A DNA stretch of 64,000 bases from Brachionus rotundiformis. Taxonomy: Eukaryota > Rotifera > Eurotatoria > Ploima > Brachionidae. The DNA lies in assembly GCA_016802295.1 (NCBI GenBank), contig JAESIW010000162.1:37724-101723 (forward strand). Reading direction: 5' to 3'. Numbering within the stretch: the first letter of the stretch is position 1; the number at the start of each line of letters is the position of its first letter. Under the pieces are notes generated by a model. It was not told the origin of the DNA, did no database searches, and was given only the letters and a program-made list of their open reading frames with translations. This document shows positions 1 through 11,595 of the stretch, piece by piece. Made by a program: the position numbers and the translations under genes.

Positions 1-292
1 GGATTCATGGCCTGGAACTTGAAATACTCGTCCCTGGGTGTAAGAAAAGTTAAAATGAGTGTAAGACTATTTTTGTGTCACTGTATACTTTTGGTTTTTG
101 ATGAAGTTTATCAGGTCCCGCTCGACATTGAGCATAAAAAGCCGATCGCGGGTGTTCTCTTTTAGCTGAGCGTGGATAAACTCTTTGATGTCCGGTTGAG
201 CTTGCTGGACGGCCTCGTTCGAGCTGCTCGAGTCGACAGCCGAAACGGAGGCGCCCGCCACCCCATCAACACTGTTTAACATACTCAAAAAC
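1..292 (-). CDS. R3H-domain protein, partial (R3HDM1/2, encore-like)
   Basis: Partial gene running off the left edge. Two exons are visible on the minus strand, 292-89 and 33-1, separated by a 55 bp GT-AG intron (88-34). The first exon carries a Ser/Ala-rich stretch, then IKEFIHAQLKENTRDRLFML and an acidic helix ending FIKNQ. Across the junction the reading continues with KDEYFKFQAMN. This matches the start of the R3H domain of R3HDM1/R3HDM2/encore, a single-stranded nucleic-acid binding module, where the segment is normally followed by SYHRM and the HRVA helix; that part lies outside the window. The acceptor at about 293 (TTGATAG) would open this exon in phase 1. A possible upstream exon at about 364-431 (reading RSRSLTMQ) is the wrong phase to join directly, so the 5' part is unresolved. 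Recognition of the R3H region is good; the exact paralogue is not determinable. Confidence 0.72.
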
Positions 293-309
293 AAGTCTAT
301 CAAAAATTA

Positions 310-1090
310 GAGTGGTAGTATCTTAGCTTAATAAGTTTTCAATCAGGTAAACAATGGTCAACAAGGTTAAATCACTCGACAAATGGGATGCTAGTAATGG
401 TCTGCATTGTTAAACTACGGCTTCGACTCAATCTGAAAATAACAAATATAGATTAAGCCAAAAAGTACCAATAGACCAAAAGTAAAATATTTCAAGCTAT
501 TTGTGAAATAATTTTTTATTTGAACGAAATGGATTCGTTCAGCACAGACTTGTATTCTATGCATCTCTAATTTGGTTCTATAGTCCTCTTAAAAATGTAA
601 CTTTCGTATTTTTAATGCTAATTTAGGAGCACTAGTTTGATATTTGTGAAGAATATAAGAAATTATTATTAGTAATAAAATAAAATATGCTCGGATTAGT
701 TTATATATCCGAATATTTTATCATAATTTGTGTGGTTTATATATTTGCATTCCGAGCTAGTTTGGTGTGAACACGCTGTTTTGTGTGCATGCCGATCCCT
801 CGCGATCGATGAATAAATCGCAAATTGTATGCATGTAGACACAAGATTTGTCTGGTGGTCTAATTGATCAAATTTTAGTCAAATCTAGTTCTCAAAATGC
901 CCCCCTAAAAAATAATAATTTAGTTTATGTTTTGGTATTTGATGCGGAGTCAAATGACATGAAAAATTTTACCAAAATGACAAAAAAAATTTACTCTTTC
1001 CAAAAAGCAAAGATTTCAGAACTGTCAGGTGAAGCTACATTTAAAAATCTGCTTACAATTTTTTGGATAAAAATTAAATTTTGAATAAAC
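310..1090. other. Intergenic, with an orphan 78-codon open frame
   Basis: No recognisable gene. A plus-strand open frame (about 848-1084) begins with TTG rather than ATG and shows no family I recognise. It abuts the inverted-repeat region that starts near 1095 and may be part of that mobile element. The segment also contains a short, locally less AT-rich patch at about 770-840 (GCGATCGATG). Confidence 0.4.
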
Positions 1091-1094
1091 AAAT

Positions 1095-2240
1095 ACAACA
1101 AAAACTCTTCAGATTTTGATAAATTAAAATTTACTAAAATAAGATATATTTAATAAAATACTGCAACAAACTTTGTTGCATCTTTTTTATCAAAAATGAA
1201 AACTTTTTTTTCTTTTTTTTAGTTAAACAAAATCAATAATCAATTTAAGCTTTATTGATGCTTTACTTTTTGCCTTGTATTAACATCAGAAAAATTATTT
1301 TAGACAAAAATGATGCAAAAAAGTATGTTGCGCTATGTTTCAGTATTTTATTAAATATATTTTATTTTAGTAAATTTTAATTGGGTACTATTTTTCGTGC
1401 TCCTTAAATTATTTTTTCTGCTACAAAAATAAAAAATGATATTAAAAAAAAATAATGTCAATAATATTTAATTTCTTTTACTCTGATAAAGAAATTAAAC
1501 AAATGAAAAAAATGTAAAAAGATAATCAATTAATCAAATAAAATTAATTTTTTTCAGCTTCTTTTTTAGGCGGTCGACCTCTACCGCGTTTAGTTGGTAA
1601 ATTACAGTTGATTTCTTGTAAAATAGGTTCAACCGGTTGCTCAACAACGAGATTCTCAGCATCACCATTAATAACCATATTATCTTTTTGAATTATTTCA
1701 TATATATTAGTCTCAATTTCTTGCATATTTAGCGCTTTGTTGGTCTTTGTCGGTCTCCATTTTTTTCGATTTTGACCTAAAGGAACATCTTTAGCATTTG
1801 GATGCCTACCAAGACCTTTATCCCGACAGGCAATAGCTATCACATGTTTACAAATATAATTTTTTTTCCACAATGGACAAGTACAAGAACTTATTTTCCA
1901 ATCTCCAAGATCCATAAATGTTTTCCATATTTGTGTAACAGATAATTCTTTATATTATCCTTGTCCAGTTGCTTTTTTGTAGATGAACGTGATGGAATAT
2001 AATGAGCATAATCTATTTTAATCTATCATTTGTACGAAATTTTGTATCTTTTTTTATTTTTTTTCATGTAGCAGAAGAATGAATTTTTGTATCATTATAA
2101 AATATAAGTGATTTTAATTTATCAAAAGACAGGATGATTTCTTAGCGTCTGATTGTCTTAGAGCTTATTAAGTATATTTTATTTTAGTAAATTTTAATTT
2201 ATCAAAATCGGAAGAGTTTTTGTTCTGTTTGTTTTTGAAT
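1095..2240 (-). mobile_element. Mutator-like (MULE) element remnant with inverted repeats
   Basis: A block at 1095-1157 (containing TAAATTAAAATTTACTAAAA) recurs in inverted orientation at about 2165-2240 with only a few mismatches over roughly 60 bp. A partial third, inverted copy lies at 1318-1382. Between the outer copies lies a reading frame with a SWIM zinc finger, the C-terminal module of many MULE transposases. I read this as a deleted MULE whose outer repeats may be the terminal inverted repeats. The catalytic DDE part is absent. Alternatively, the inverted repeats belong to a separate small element that inserted nearby. Confidence 0.5.
1544..1915 (-). pseudogene. MULE transposase C-terminal fragment with SWIM zinc finger
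   Basis: A 123-codon minus-strand frame. The sequence CTCPLWKKNYICKHVIAIA fits the SWIM pattern CxC...CxH, and the fragment ends with a basic, AT-hook-like run (KRGRGRPPKK). SWIM fingers followed by basic tails are typical of the C-terminus of Mutator-like transposases; they also occur in some host proteins. No transposase catalytic core is visible upstream (positions above 1920), where the reading frames close quickly, so this is most likely a truncated relic. It resembles the second SWIM fragment at 38980-39210. Confidence 0.6.
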
Positions 2241-2355
2241 TCACAATACCATGATGTTTTAAGTTTTCAAAAATTAATTTAAGTTGCAAACTGGAATAGA
2301 TTACCATTTGAAGTATTGGCAGCAAAATCAAAAGACAGGATGATTTCTTAGCGTC
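2121..2355. repeat. 29 bp perfect direct repeat pair
   Basis: The 29 bp block starting ATCAAAAGACAGGATGATTT and ending CTTAGCGTC occurs at 2121-2149 and again at 2327-2355. It is too long for a target-site duplication. It sits at the right margin of the MULE remnant. Confidence 0.7.
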
Positions 2356-2359
2356 AAAT

Positions 2360-3745
2360 TTTCAAAGCTAAAATAAATAAATCCTATCATACTAAAACAC
2401 TACTCTGTTATCAGATTTTTTATGCCACTATACTATACTATTTAGTTCAATAAAATTTGTTCGAAAATTCTAACCCAAACCCTAGTAGTTACTTCCTCCC
2501 ACCGACAATATTGCAAAATATTTTATTAATTTTTCTAATTAATGAAAATTATTCGAGCAATTGTTAATTGAATTATAGACCAAAATGAATCACTTAATTA
2601 CAATTTGTTTTAATGTTTGGTAATACACATTTTATTTGTTAAACATTGATTTTGAGAAGTTATTAAAATAACAAATTTCTAAAATCTTCTGATTTTTTTT
2701 TTGTTTTGATTAATTGTCAAAAGAAAAATAATGATGAAAAATTGATCGATTTTTTACTATGAACTCATAATTAATTAAAAGCACTTACATGCTTTATTAT
2801 TAACTAAACAACTTCTTAGATAGTATTAAAAAATATATGAAAATATATTTTTAATTACAAAAACAATTAAAAGAGTCTGATTCATTAAAAATTTAAAATA
2901 CTTAAAATCAAGTGAATTGTGGTGTTCAAAAATCATCTTGACATGGAAAAAACTATGCTTCTAGAGTTGAATTAAAAACAATAGTTCAATAATAGTTAAA
3001 TATGAAAATTTAATTATAAAAATCTCTCTAAATGAAATATTTAAGTTTAAATATACCTAACAGCGAATTAATTTTTTAAGTATCATATTGTTTTTTAAGC
3101 ATTTTTTAGGATTTTAAAGCTTCATCAATACTATTAAAATAAACGACACTTTTTGATTTAATTAAAATTTTCAAATTATAAAAAAAACCTTTTAAAGTAA
3201 TCAATTGAATTAGAGAAAAAATTAAATTTAAATACAAATATTTATTGTTATTCAAAAAAAATTATAAACTATATGATAAAAAAATTATAATATAATTAAT
3301 TAATATTTAAAAATTTTAAATCGAATTAAATATTTCCATACACTCTTTTTTTTAGATACATAATTCTGTTCGAAATACTTTAGAATAAATCATAGACAAG
3401 CTGGATTAAAAATAAATTTTATTTAAATTTTAGTCAAATTAAATATATTTCTTTAAAAGATTTCGAACATTTCTCAAAGGTATTTGAAATAACAAAGGTA
3501 ATTAATGCATATCCAAAAGCAATATTTTCGAACCTTTTTCAAATACAGATGTTTACCAAACCAAAATTAATATTAAAATTCAAATTTTGTAGGATATTTC
3601 GAAGCTAAACATTTAATTAAAACAGCTAGAGCTAATAAATAAAAATTTTAATTTCTAAAATAAGTGTCAAAAAAGTGGTCCAATATGGTAAATCTTTAAA
3701 AAAATGTTATATTTTATTCGTATTATTATTTTAAAAAAATAAAAA
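2360..3745. other. AT-rich intergenic region, nothing recognised
   Basis: About 1.4 kb, strongly A+T-rich, with only short open frames. I see no gene, RNA or clear repeat apart from short runs of T and A. Confidence 0.6.
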
Positions 3746-4439
3746 TTAAATTGATGAGAAAATTTTTGATACAGCTCCTTTAAAAAATGACCATATTTTC
3801 GAAATAACTCCTGGTGAATCAGAATTTGTATCCAAGTTAGTTTTCTTTTCAGCATTTTCATTTTTATTGTCTTCATCAATTTTTTTACCTTCTGGCCTTA
3901 CTAGGAACAACGTCACTGCGTAAAGTGTTCGCTGATCTGAAGTAATCGCCCTTCCCATCCCAATACGAAAATCCCCAGCAAAATTACCACAAAAATTATT
4001 TATATCTATAATTTTTTTGTCATTTCCTTTCAAAAAATTATCATGGCAAATTTTTGATCCAACTTAAAAATTATTTAAAAAAACTTTAATCTAAATTTAT
4101 TTTCATTTTCTCACTATAGCTGGTTCCTATTTTCCCAAATATTTGCCGAGTAAATCCATGATACTTCTTTATGATCCGAATGGACATAGTTTCTAATCTA
4201 TTGATCATGGCTAATCGTTCAGACTCTCTCTGAGCCGTAAGCATTAGTTCCTGATCTAAAGTTATTTCTTCCAGAGAGTTTTTCCTCCTTTCTTCGTTAA
4301 AACTTTCCAAACTAAACAGCTCATCCTGGTCAAATTCAGCTATGGTTACATTTCTAATAGTTGGTATTTGTGCTAATAAATATGGTATTTGTGACAAGAG
4401 CAGAAAACTCATCACACAAATTAATTCGTCTAATTTCAT
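3746..4439 (-). CDS. Secreted CAP/SCP-domain protein (GAPR-1/CRISP superfamily)
   Basis: Two exons, 4439-4115 and 4062-3746, with a 52 bp GT-AG intron (GTGAGA donor), giving about 213 aa. The N-terminus is a signal peptide with a hydrophobic core (MSFLLLSQIPYLLAQ). The FNEERRKNSLEEITLDQELM region matches the first conserved helix of CAP domains (HNxxR...L.....L...A), followed by the ESERLAMINRL helix. After the splice come CGNFAGDFRIGMGRA and a strand-forming segment (TLYAVTLFLV), matching the C-terminal CAP motif. The usual GHFTQVVW motif is divergent (YHGFTRQIFGK). The tail after about residue 165 is charged and low-complexity. CAP proteins act extracellularly in varied roles (defence, reproduction, lipid binding); the sequence does not specify which. 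The start is the ATG just before the signal peptide. Confidence 0.72.
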
Positions 4440-5339
4440 TGTTTTTAATTATTAGTTTTATTTCTAATAAGGAAAAAATATCCTTATTTGACAATACTCA
4501 GTGAGCATTTATGAGCTTCTATAATTACTCAAAAATTCGTGGCTGATAATTTATTTTTAATCTAGTTAAAAATAATTTTGCTAAAAAATTGCGCTGGAAA
4601 TATTTATAAACTTAAATTTTACACGATTATTTAAAGATTGACAAAAATCTTTATTTGTCATGGATTCATTTAAAACTTATAAGTTGGCCAATACATTAGG
4701 TTTTGACGTCAGATGTTTTTTTTAAAGTGTTAAAAAATTAGTTTGTTTATTTTTATCTTAGTTAATGAATATTATTGCATTTAAACTATGATAATAATTT
4801 ATTTAATCTTAAATTTCTATATTTATTAACCTTTTAAACAATTAAATACATGGACTGAAAAAGGTATAAGAAAATTTTGTCAATTTTCAAGTGTTTCTTT
4901 GAGCAAATAAACTAAGATTTTGTCCATTATTTTAATGAAAAGACAGCAAAGTCTATATGTTTATACTGACATGGGTACCTGATGGATGAAACAAAATAAT
5001 TCAAAAATTTTATTGAAAATTAAGTTAGAGTTAGACAAAACAAACAAAAAAATAAAAATTATCTTGGTAAAATATCAATTTTTCTTATTCAGAATAAATT
5101 TATGTTTATCAAAATTTAAGAAAAAAAATTTTTTTTCAAATCAGTCAACTCTCTTAATTAAAAAAAAAAAATTTAATTATGATTTTAAATTTTTTTAATA
5201 ATTTAAAATTTTAATATTTCTTAGACTTTGTATTTAAAAGAGAAAAAATTCATATATTTGAACATAACAAAAAAATTTTTTTTTTCAAGAAACGATAATT
5301 TAAATTTAATTTTACATAACAAAAAATTCTCTTAATTCT
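4440..5339. other. Intergenic, nothing recognised
   Basis: AT-rich sequence between the 5' end of the CAP gene and the 3' end of the next minus-strand gene. The one plus-strand open frame (4986-5198) is Lys/Phe/Leu-rich, as expected from random A/T runs, and is not supported as a gene. Confidence 0.6.
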
Positions 5340-6581
5340 TTATTTTTTTACCGTAAGCGAAATAATCGGATGTGAACTTGAATATTGAACATTATTTGAT
5401 AAACATTCAGCAATATTTTTATCTATCATTTCATATTGAAGCATATGATCCGATGTCTTATCATATGTCCTTTGTCTGAGCTGTTTTTCTTGCTTCTTCC
5501 TTAATCTTTTGGCATATTTTTCTTTCAACAAAGCTTCTTTTTCACATAAAAAGCACTTGCACTCTTCACTATTAGAATCACATTGTTCTTCCATCATTTG
5601 AGGGGTCGATGGTGGTGCTTTGTCAGAAAAAACAATCCTTATGGGCTCATAGTCATTTAGCTGACTTTGGTCAAAGTAAAAATAATCTGCATACTTATTC
5701 TCATTTTCACGAGTACTTAGGGAAGATTTGGTAATGGGACTTTCATTTATTTTCCTTTTTTCACCATCAGTATAATTAGAAGCGCTAACTGGTGAGGGTT
5801 TGATGTGGGTGATGCTCAAAGTTAGATCAGTTATGTGATTTTTTTCATTCAAACTAGATTGAAACAAAGGTGGTGTCTTTAATTTTGGCCTATTTGGTAG
5901 TTTAGGTCTAGAGATGTTTTCACTGGGCGTAAATCCATCCAAGTTAAGCAATTTTCTGATCTTTTTAATTGAATTTTGATTAAGAGGCATCATTTTTCGA
6001 CCACAATCTTTAAGCTCATTAAGAAGATCTTTATTAGTGTTAATAATGGAATAATTGGCACTTAATGGTATGTTTGGCAAATAAGAACTTATATCGGGCA
6101 GCTTAGAGGTATGCTGATCCAATGAAGAATTTGGTGCTGTTTGGTAATTTTGTCTTGATTCACTAAAGGCTCTGCCATCGATTATTGAGTCAAAATTTTT
6201 GTTTTGTCGACTGTTGAGGGTCCGGGTCCGACTTAGGTTAGTTTTCCGACTAGCATTCAATTTGGGTGAGCTTTGGGGCGACTTTGGCGTCTCACCTCGC
6301 TGACCAAGGCCTGTAGCAGTGAGCAAATTTACTGGCGTCTTTTCCAGACTCTCTGCTCGGACTCTATTGACTGGCTCAATTGTCTTCTTGAAACTTCTGT
6401 GCAACTTAACCCTGCTTTTAAGTAGTGGACGCGAGTTAAACTCACTGGATTTTAGATGAAAATTAAGTGCTGAATTTGTGCTCAACATTTCTGGGCTGGT
6501 TTTTAAAAAATTAAAATTAAAAAACTTGGAATTAAACTTTATTTGGGATTTTGATTCGATTATTTGCTGATTAGAGCTCAT
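5340..6581 (-). CDS. Uncharacterised intronless protein, 413 aa
   Basis: Single open frame read from the ATG at 6581 (MSSNQQII). The open frame continues upstream without an ATG, so this start is a choice. The protein is low-complexity: Ser/Pro/Asn-rich with short basic motifs (SPKLNASRKTNLSRTRTLNS) and many SP or TP pairs that look like phosphorylation-prone, disordered sequence. Near the C-terminus a compact segment, CDSNSEECKCFLCEKEALLK, has four Cys and leads into a basic coiled-coil-like helix (KYAKRLRKKQEKQLRQR). I recognise no domain. No signal peptide or membrane segment is visible. Codon use looks like that of neighbouring genes. Probably a nuclear or cytoskeletal disordered protein, but that is a guess. 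Confidence 0.6.
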   Translation of the reverse strand: MSSNQQIIESKSQIKFNSKFFNFNFLKTSPEMLSTNSALNFHLKSSEFNSRPLLKSRVKLHRSFKKTIEPVNRVRAESLEKTPVNLLTATGLGQRGETPKSPQSSPKLNASRKTNLSRTRTLNSRQNKNFDSIIDGRAFSESRQNYQTAPNSSLDQHTSKLPDISSYLPNIPLSANYSIINTNKDLLNELKDCGRKMMPLNQNSIKKIRKLLNLDGFTPSENISRPKLPNRPKLKTPPLFQSSLNEKNHITDLTLSITHIKPSPVSASNYTDGEKRKINESPITKSSLSTRENENKYADYFYFDQSQLNDYEPIRIVFSDKAPPSTPQMMEEQCDSNSEECKCFLCEKEALLKEKYAKRLRKKQEKQLRQRTYDKTSDHMLQYEMIDKNIAECLSNNVQYSSSHPIISLTVKK

Positions 6582-8492
6582 GTTTATTTGTTTAGTGCAG
6601 TGCTGTATGTTAGCACAATAGAGAGACTTAAAAAGCTTAGGTATATGGAACAAGTGTGGAATTTATTTTATAATAAATACAGAAAAGAAAATAAATTTGG
6701 AAAACAAGCTGGCAAATTATTTAAAAATTGAAAAAAAAAAGTAAAAGCTGCAAATTGATTTTTGGTTCTAGGCAATAAGTGAACCAATTATGCGATGTGA
6801 CAGATAACTATCGGATGTTCAATTGCTATGAGGAATAAGCTTCAGCTAGGTGAACAATTTTTAAGCTTTCTGTATAAAGTGTTATTTTTAAACAATTTAA
6901 ACAATAAATAAAATAAATTTCGTAATTTGTTTCTACAGTTTTTTTTATTAGTTTTGCTAAATTAAACCTTAAAATTCTAAATCTCTTAATTCAACTTTAT
7001 TTATTTAAAATTTAATATTTACATTAAGCAAGTTATTTTTTAAATTTTTTTCAAAATTATGCCTAATTATTAATTTACGGAAAAAATTGCCAGGAAGTGC
7101 TTAAATAGTGACAACAGTCAGTCTGATAGGAATCTTTTCTTAAACCAAGCTTTGCACAGTTTTACAGATAAGTTAAAAAAAATTTCTTTTACAAAAAATT
7201 CAGCTCCTTGGCAATCTAAAATGCTAATCAGCAGAGATGCGGAATTAAAAAAAGTCAACCGGAAAAAAAATTAGCTAATTTTTTGCTTTAATTAAATAGC
7301 TAAACAATCTTTTCTAAATTTTCTAAATTAAAATTTTAATATATTCGGTTATCATAGATTTTTAATAAATAATTTAATCGAAAAAATGGGAATTAAAAAA
7401 TCCATTTTATTAAATTATAATAAGCCCTATTATAAGTAGCTATGATTCAATATTTAGTAACAACAACCACAGGTCTAATTTAACTAATTTAAAATAAACA
7501 CGTAAAGCTGTAAGAGTATAAAAATAATTATTATAAAAACATGGCAAATTTGTTTTATTTTTTGACAAATTTATAAGGCTTTTTTTAAATACTTAGAAAA
7601 AAATAATTTATTTACTTAAACATTTGCTTCTCAATTAGAAAATTTGAGTAAAAATTCGTCATGAAATATAGCGTGAGTGCTATTTTTTATACATAAATAA
7701 AATACAAAATATAAAATCCTTCGGTTCGTTTTTCAAAGGTTTCACCTTCATTAATTTGGGTCCATTTACTCAAATTTTGTAAATTTTATACTCTCTAGAT
7801 TATTTAATATTATTTTCTAGACTTAAATCATTATATTTATAATGCTTGAAATTTAATTAATCTTAAATAAAATGAAAATTGATTCAAAAATTTATAAAAT
7901 ATTTTGTATTCATTGGTATGATCAAACTTTTTTTAACTGTATTGAAATTCTTCGTCAACATTTTTTAATTACTTAAATTAGTTTTCAATTTATTTAAATC
8001 ATAAATAAACACTTTATATTTTAATTTATTTTATTTAATTTTGATATAATTAAACTTGAAAATAGAAATAAAAGTAATTAAGTTGAATTTTTATTTAACA
8101 ATTAAGCAATTTATATTTTTCTAATTGAAAAATTTAATAATAAACCTGAAATTAATTGTTTATTTCGGAAACATTTTTATAAATAAAAATGGTAGAACCA
8201 CGTTGATAAAATAATTAATACAGGATGCTTTTACTTTTATATAATAAATTTACAGTTAATTCTTTTTTTATTTCAAAACTTAATTTCATTTTAAATTATC
8301 GAAAACATTTCTTCGTATTTAACCATTAAAACCCATTTATTGAATAATGTATCTAAAATAATAAATGATTTATTTTTACATATTTTACTTAAATATTTTG
8401 ATCATCTTATAAAATTATTCAGTGTTAATAAAATTTAAAAAAATAAATAAAATTATTTTAGAATACTGATAAGAATAAGATAGAACCAATTC
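6582..8492. other. 1.9 kb intergenic, nothing recognised
   Basis: Long AT-rich stretch downstream of MED25 and upstream of the orphan at 5.3-6.6 kb. Only short frames on either strand. No RNA gene or repeat family could be assigned by eye. Confidence 0.6.
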
Positions 8493-11452
8493 TCAAAATT
8501 GTTGTGGAAATTGCTGATAATTTTGTTGCTGGCCCTGGGATTGTTGTTGTGGTTGCTGCTGCATGTAAATTTGCTGTTGTTGTTTTTGCTGCTGTTGAGG
8601 CTGATTCAGCCAACTTTGAGATGGAACTTGATGACTTATTATTTGACCAGATTGGCCAGAGGGGATGATTATTTGAGCTGACTGAAGCATCTGTGGATTT
8701 AGACCTTGAGCCTGTTGTGGTGGCATCTTTATTAAAGAAAATAATTGTAATAATTGCTACAATTAAATATAGATGGTACTCTTTGAGATTGCTGTTGGTG
8801 CTGCTGTTGTTGTTGTTGCTTTTGTCTTTTCACAATTTCTTTCAAAAAATTAAGTGACTTTATTTGATCAGATGGAATTTTGCAAACAATTTGGTCATTT
8901 TGTACAGTTGCTATCATGATTTTAATATCTTGATTCAAATTGGCAAAATTTATCAAAGCAGCCTTGGAACAAAATTAGACCACTAATTCAATTTAAAGAT
9001 TAATTGTCCAATTTACTCCTGAACTAAGCGTTTGCTTAAGCTCTTGATTGTTGCCCTCCGTTACCAAGTACAAGTCTCTCGTAGGTGGTTGGCAAAAGTT
9101 ATTCAAAATATCGAATATTTGTCTGCTTAATAATTGAAGTGGAATTTTTTTTGGCCATGTTTGTGACTGGGACACGGGCACCTCCGGCACCAATTGTCTA
9201 TTGCTCGGATCAATAATGTTTTTGGAGAACAAATTTGCCTTTAATGAATGTTGAATTTTATCATTTTGAACTTTTTGGTACCATTCGACATGGCCTTCCC
9301 AAATATTGGTAACTTTGCTTTGCTGAGTTGGCGCCGCTTGCTGATATTGCTGATACTGTTGGTGTTGCTGCTGTTGTTGTGATTGCTGTGCTGATTGTTG
9401 AACACTGGCTGGAAATCTCTGCTGTTGCTGCATTTGTTCATAGCCAGACATTATTACCTAAATGGAAAAAATGGTTACCACCTAAACCAAACATTAAGCA
9501 CAGTGGATTATTTTAATGAATCCTAATTTATAATTAAAATTTATCTACTATTTTGATATCTCAACCAAAATCAATTACTTTAAGATAAAAATTTTATAAT
9601 TTTTTCATGATCCTATTCATTTCTGATAAAAATTTTATTAAATTGAAAAAAAAATATCTCAAAATTAAAACCAAGTTTGATCCAAAATACCTGCTGATGT
9701 CCTTGCTGCTGAGCCATGCGTACAATTGGTTGCACTTGAACAATTTGAGGTCTAGGTCCTTGACCAGAAATAACTGTGACACCCTGAGCCTGTTGAGTAG
9801 ATTGTTGGGTAGGTATTTGCTTTCCAATGTTCGAAGTACTTCGAGGCATTAATGTTGGCTGACCAGGACTTGGCTGTGAAACAATTTGCTGTTGTTGGGA
9901 AAACATTTCGTGTTGAGTTTGCATCTGTTGCGATTGTTGTTGCTGAATATTTGCCATATTTTGTGTAAAATTTTGGTTCATTTGTTGAATTTGTGGCACA
10001 TTCTGGCCTGCTTGTGTAGATTGTTGATGCTGGGCTTTTGTCTGGGAAATGAACTGTGATTGAGACACTTGTTGTGTTTGCTGAGCTTGAATGCCTTGTA
10101 CCTGCGATAAATTGGATTGGGAGATTTGTGTTGTTGGTTGCTGGTAACCCATTTGTTGTCCTACAGCAGGACTTGGTACCGATTCTTGAACGATCTGCTC
10201 TTGAACACTTGTAACTGAAGGTGGTTGCATAATTATCTGAATTGGTTGTTGGACTTGCTGTTGGCCTTGTTGCTGGACTTGAGTAAGCTGTTGGTTTACC
10301 TTTTGTTGTTGTGCTTCGTATTCAACTATTTGAATAGAATTGTGCAGCAAAGTTAGAAAATTAAAATTTTCTATCTTGTCTAGTTTAATATCGCATGAGT
10401 TTCCATTTACTCGATCAAATAGTTTGACCAATTCGGCCGAATATTTTGGTGATATGATAGACAAGTTAACTTGGAACTTAATTTTTCAAAAATTCAATTT
10501 TTTTATCCAATTTAGATAAGATAATTATCTTTATCATCATTTATAACTAATTTAATGAAATATAATGCAAGCAAACAATAGCTAAATGATGATAAAGATA
10601 TAAAAATTTATATAAATGTTGTGGGCAAAATTTTTTTCCAAAATTGGCTTAAAAGTTTACAAATAATGAGAGATAAATTAACAAAATTAATAAACAAAAA
10701 TCAATAGCCAAATGAATCAATTTACTTGTAATAAATTTTGTATTATATCTTCCAAATAAAGGCCTTTGTACCTTTTTGATTCAAAAATAGGAATATCATC
10801 ATAAGGCTTTAGACTTGGTATCAAAATAATATGTCTTGTTTGGTTCTGTCTCTCAATTCTTAATTAAAAAACACAATTAAATATGAAAAAAATTAGAATT
10901 TATCTTTAATTACTGTTGTTTGTCTCTATTTTTGTCGAGTTCTTCGAATATTTCTAAAGCTAAAGCGAAGCCCTCTGCTAAATGGCTGCCCTCATCATCT
11001 TGGGACCAGAATCTTCCAAATTAATTTATCAAACATAGATTTTATTTGATTAGAATATACTCAATAGAAGATTCGATTTTATCACAAAATTGCCGCACAT
11101 TAGCATTCGGATTAATTAAATTACAGATTGAACTAGGTGTATTGTTTATACCCTTGTACCCAATTGCAGCAAAAACAGTTTGTCTCAGCTAATTAAAAAA
11201 ATTTAGTTTTAATTTTTAATGATTCTAAATAAAATACATCTTTTGAAATTCCTAGATCTTCGTTTGCTTGATTACCATAAAAAAAACTTAAAAAATTCTT
11301 AATTAAAATATATTAAATAATAGAATATCTTCTCACTGAATTAAAGGTTTTATATGATTTGCCATTATAGAATCATAGCAAATACCAATCATTGGTGTTG
11401 CTTCAATCAAAAAAATCACATCAGTTGGATTTTGTTTTTGTCTCGATTGCAT
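8493..11452 (-). CDS. MED25: Mediator complex subunit 25
   Basis: Nine exons: 11452-11337, 11286-11238, 11188-11061, 11012-10914, 10858-10726, 10476-9691, 9457-9017, 8962-8780, 8726-8493. All introns are GT-AG and the sum is exactly 723 codons (722 aa). Residues 1-220 form the von Willebrand A-like domain that anchors MED25 to Mediator: DVIFLIEATPMIG, then SHLAEGFALALEIF, then FQVNLSIISPKYSAELVKLF, each aligning to the human order. A long Gln-rich linker follows. The ACID/PTOV activator-binding domain starts at IWEGHVEWYQK and includes WPKKIPLQLL and IKIMIATV...IPSDQIKSLNFL. The C-terminus is Gln/Pro-rich. The protein bridges activators to RNA polymerase II in the nucleus. The ATG at 11452 is preceded by an in-frame stop. 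TMEM256 ends 143 bp upstream on the same strand. Confidence 0.93.
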
Positions 11453-11595
11453 TCTAATCAAGCAAAATTAATATAAATTAAACAAAAAATTAAAAATTTG
11501 ATTTTTTAAGACCAAATAAATTGGTAAAATAGAGTTTAAATTAATTATTTTTTTATTCAAGGTTTTAAATTCTAGGATATAAATGATATAAATTT

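Noticed and set aside
4986..5198. 70-codon plus-strand frame
   Set aside because: Lys/Phe/Asn-rich composition expected from A/T runs; no domain, no context.
8499..9852. Plus-strand Leu-rich open frames opposite MED25
   Set aside because: They are antisense shadows of CAG/CAA-rich Gln codons; the minus strand encodes a complete MED25.
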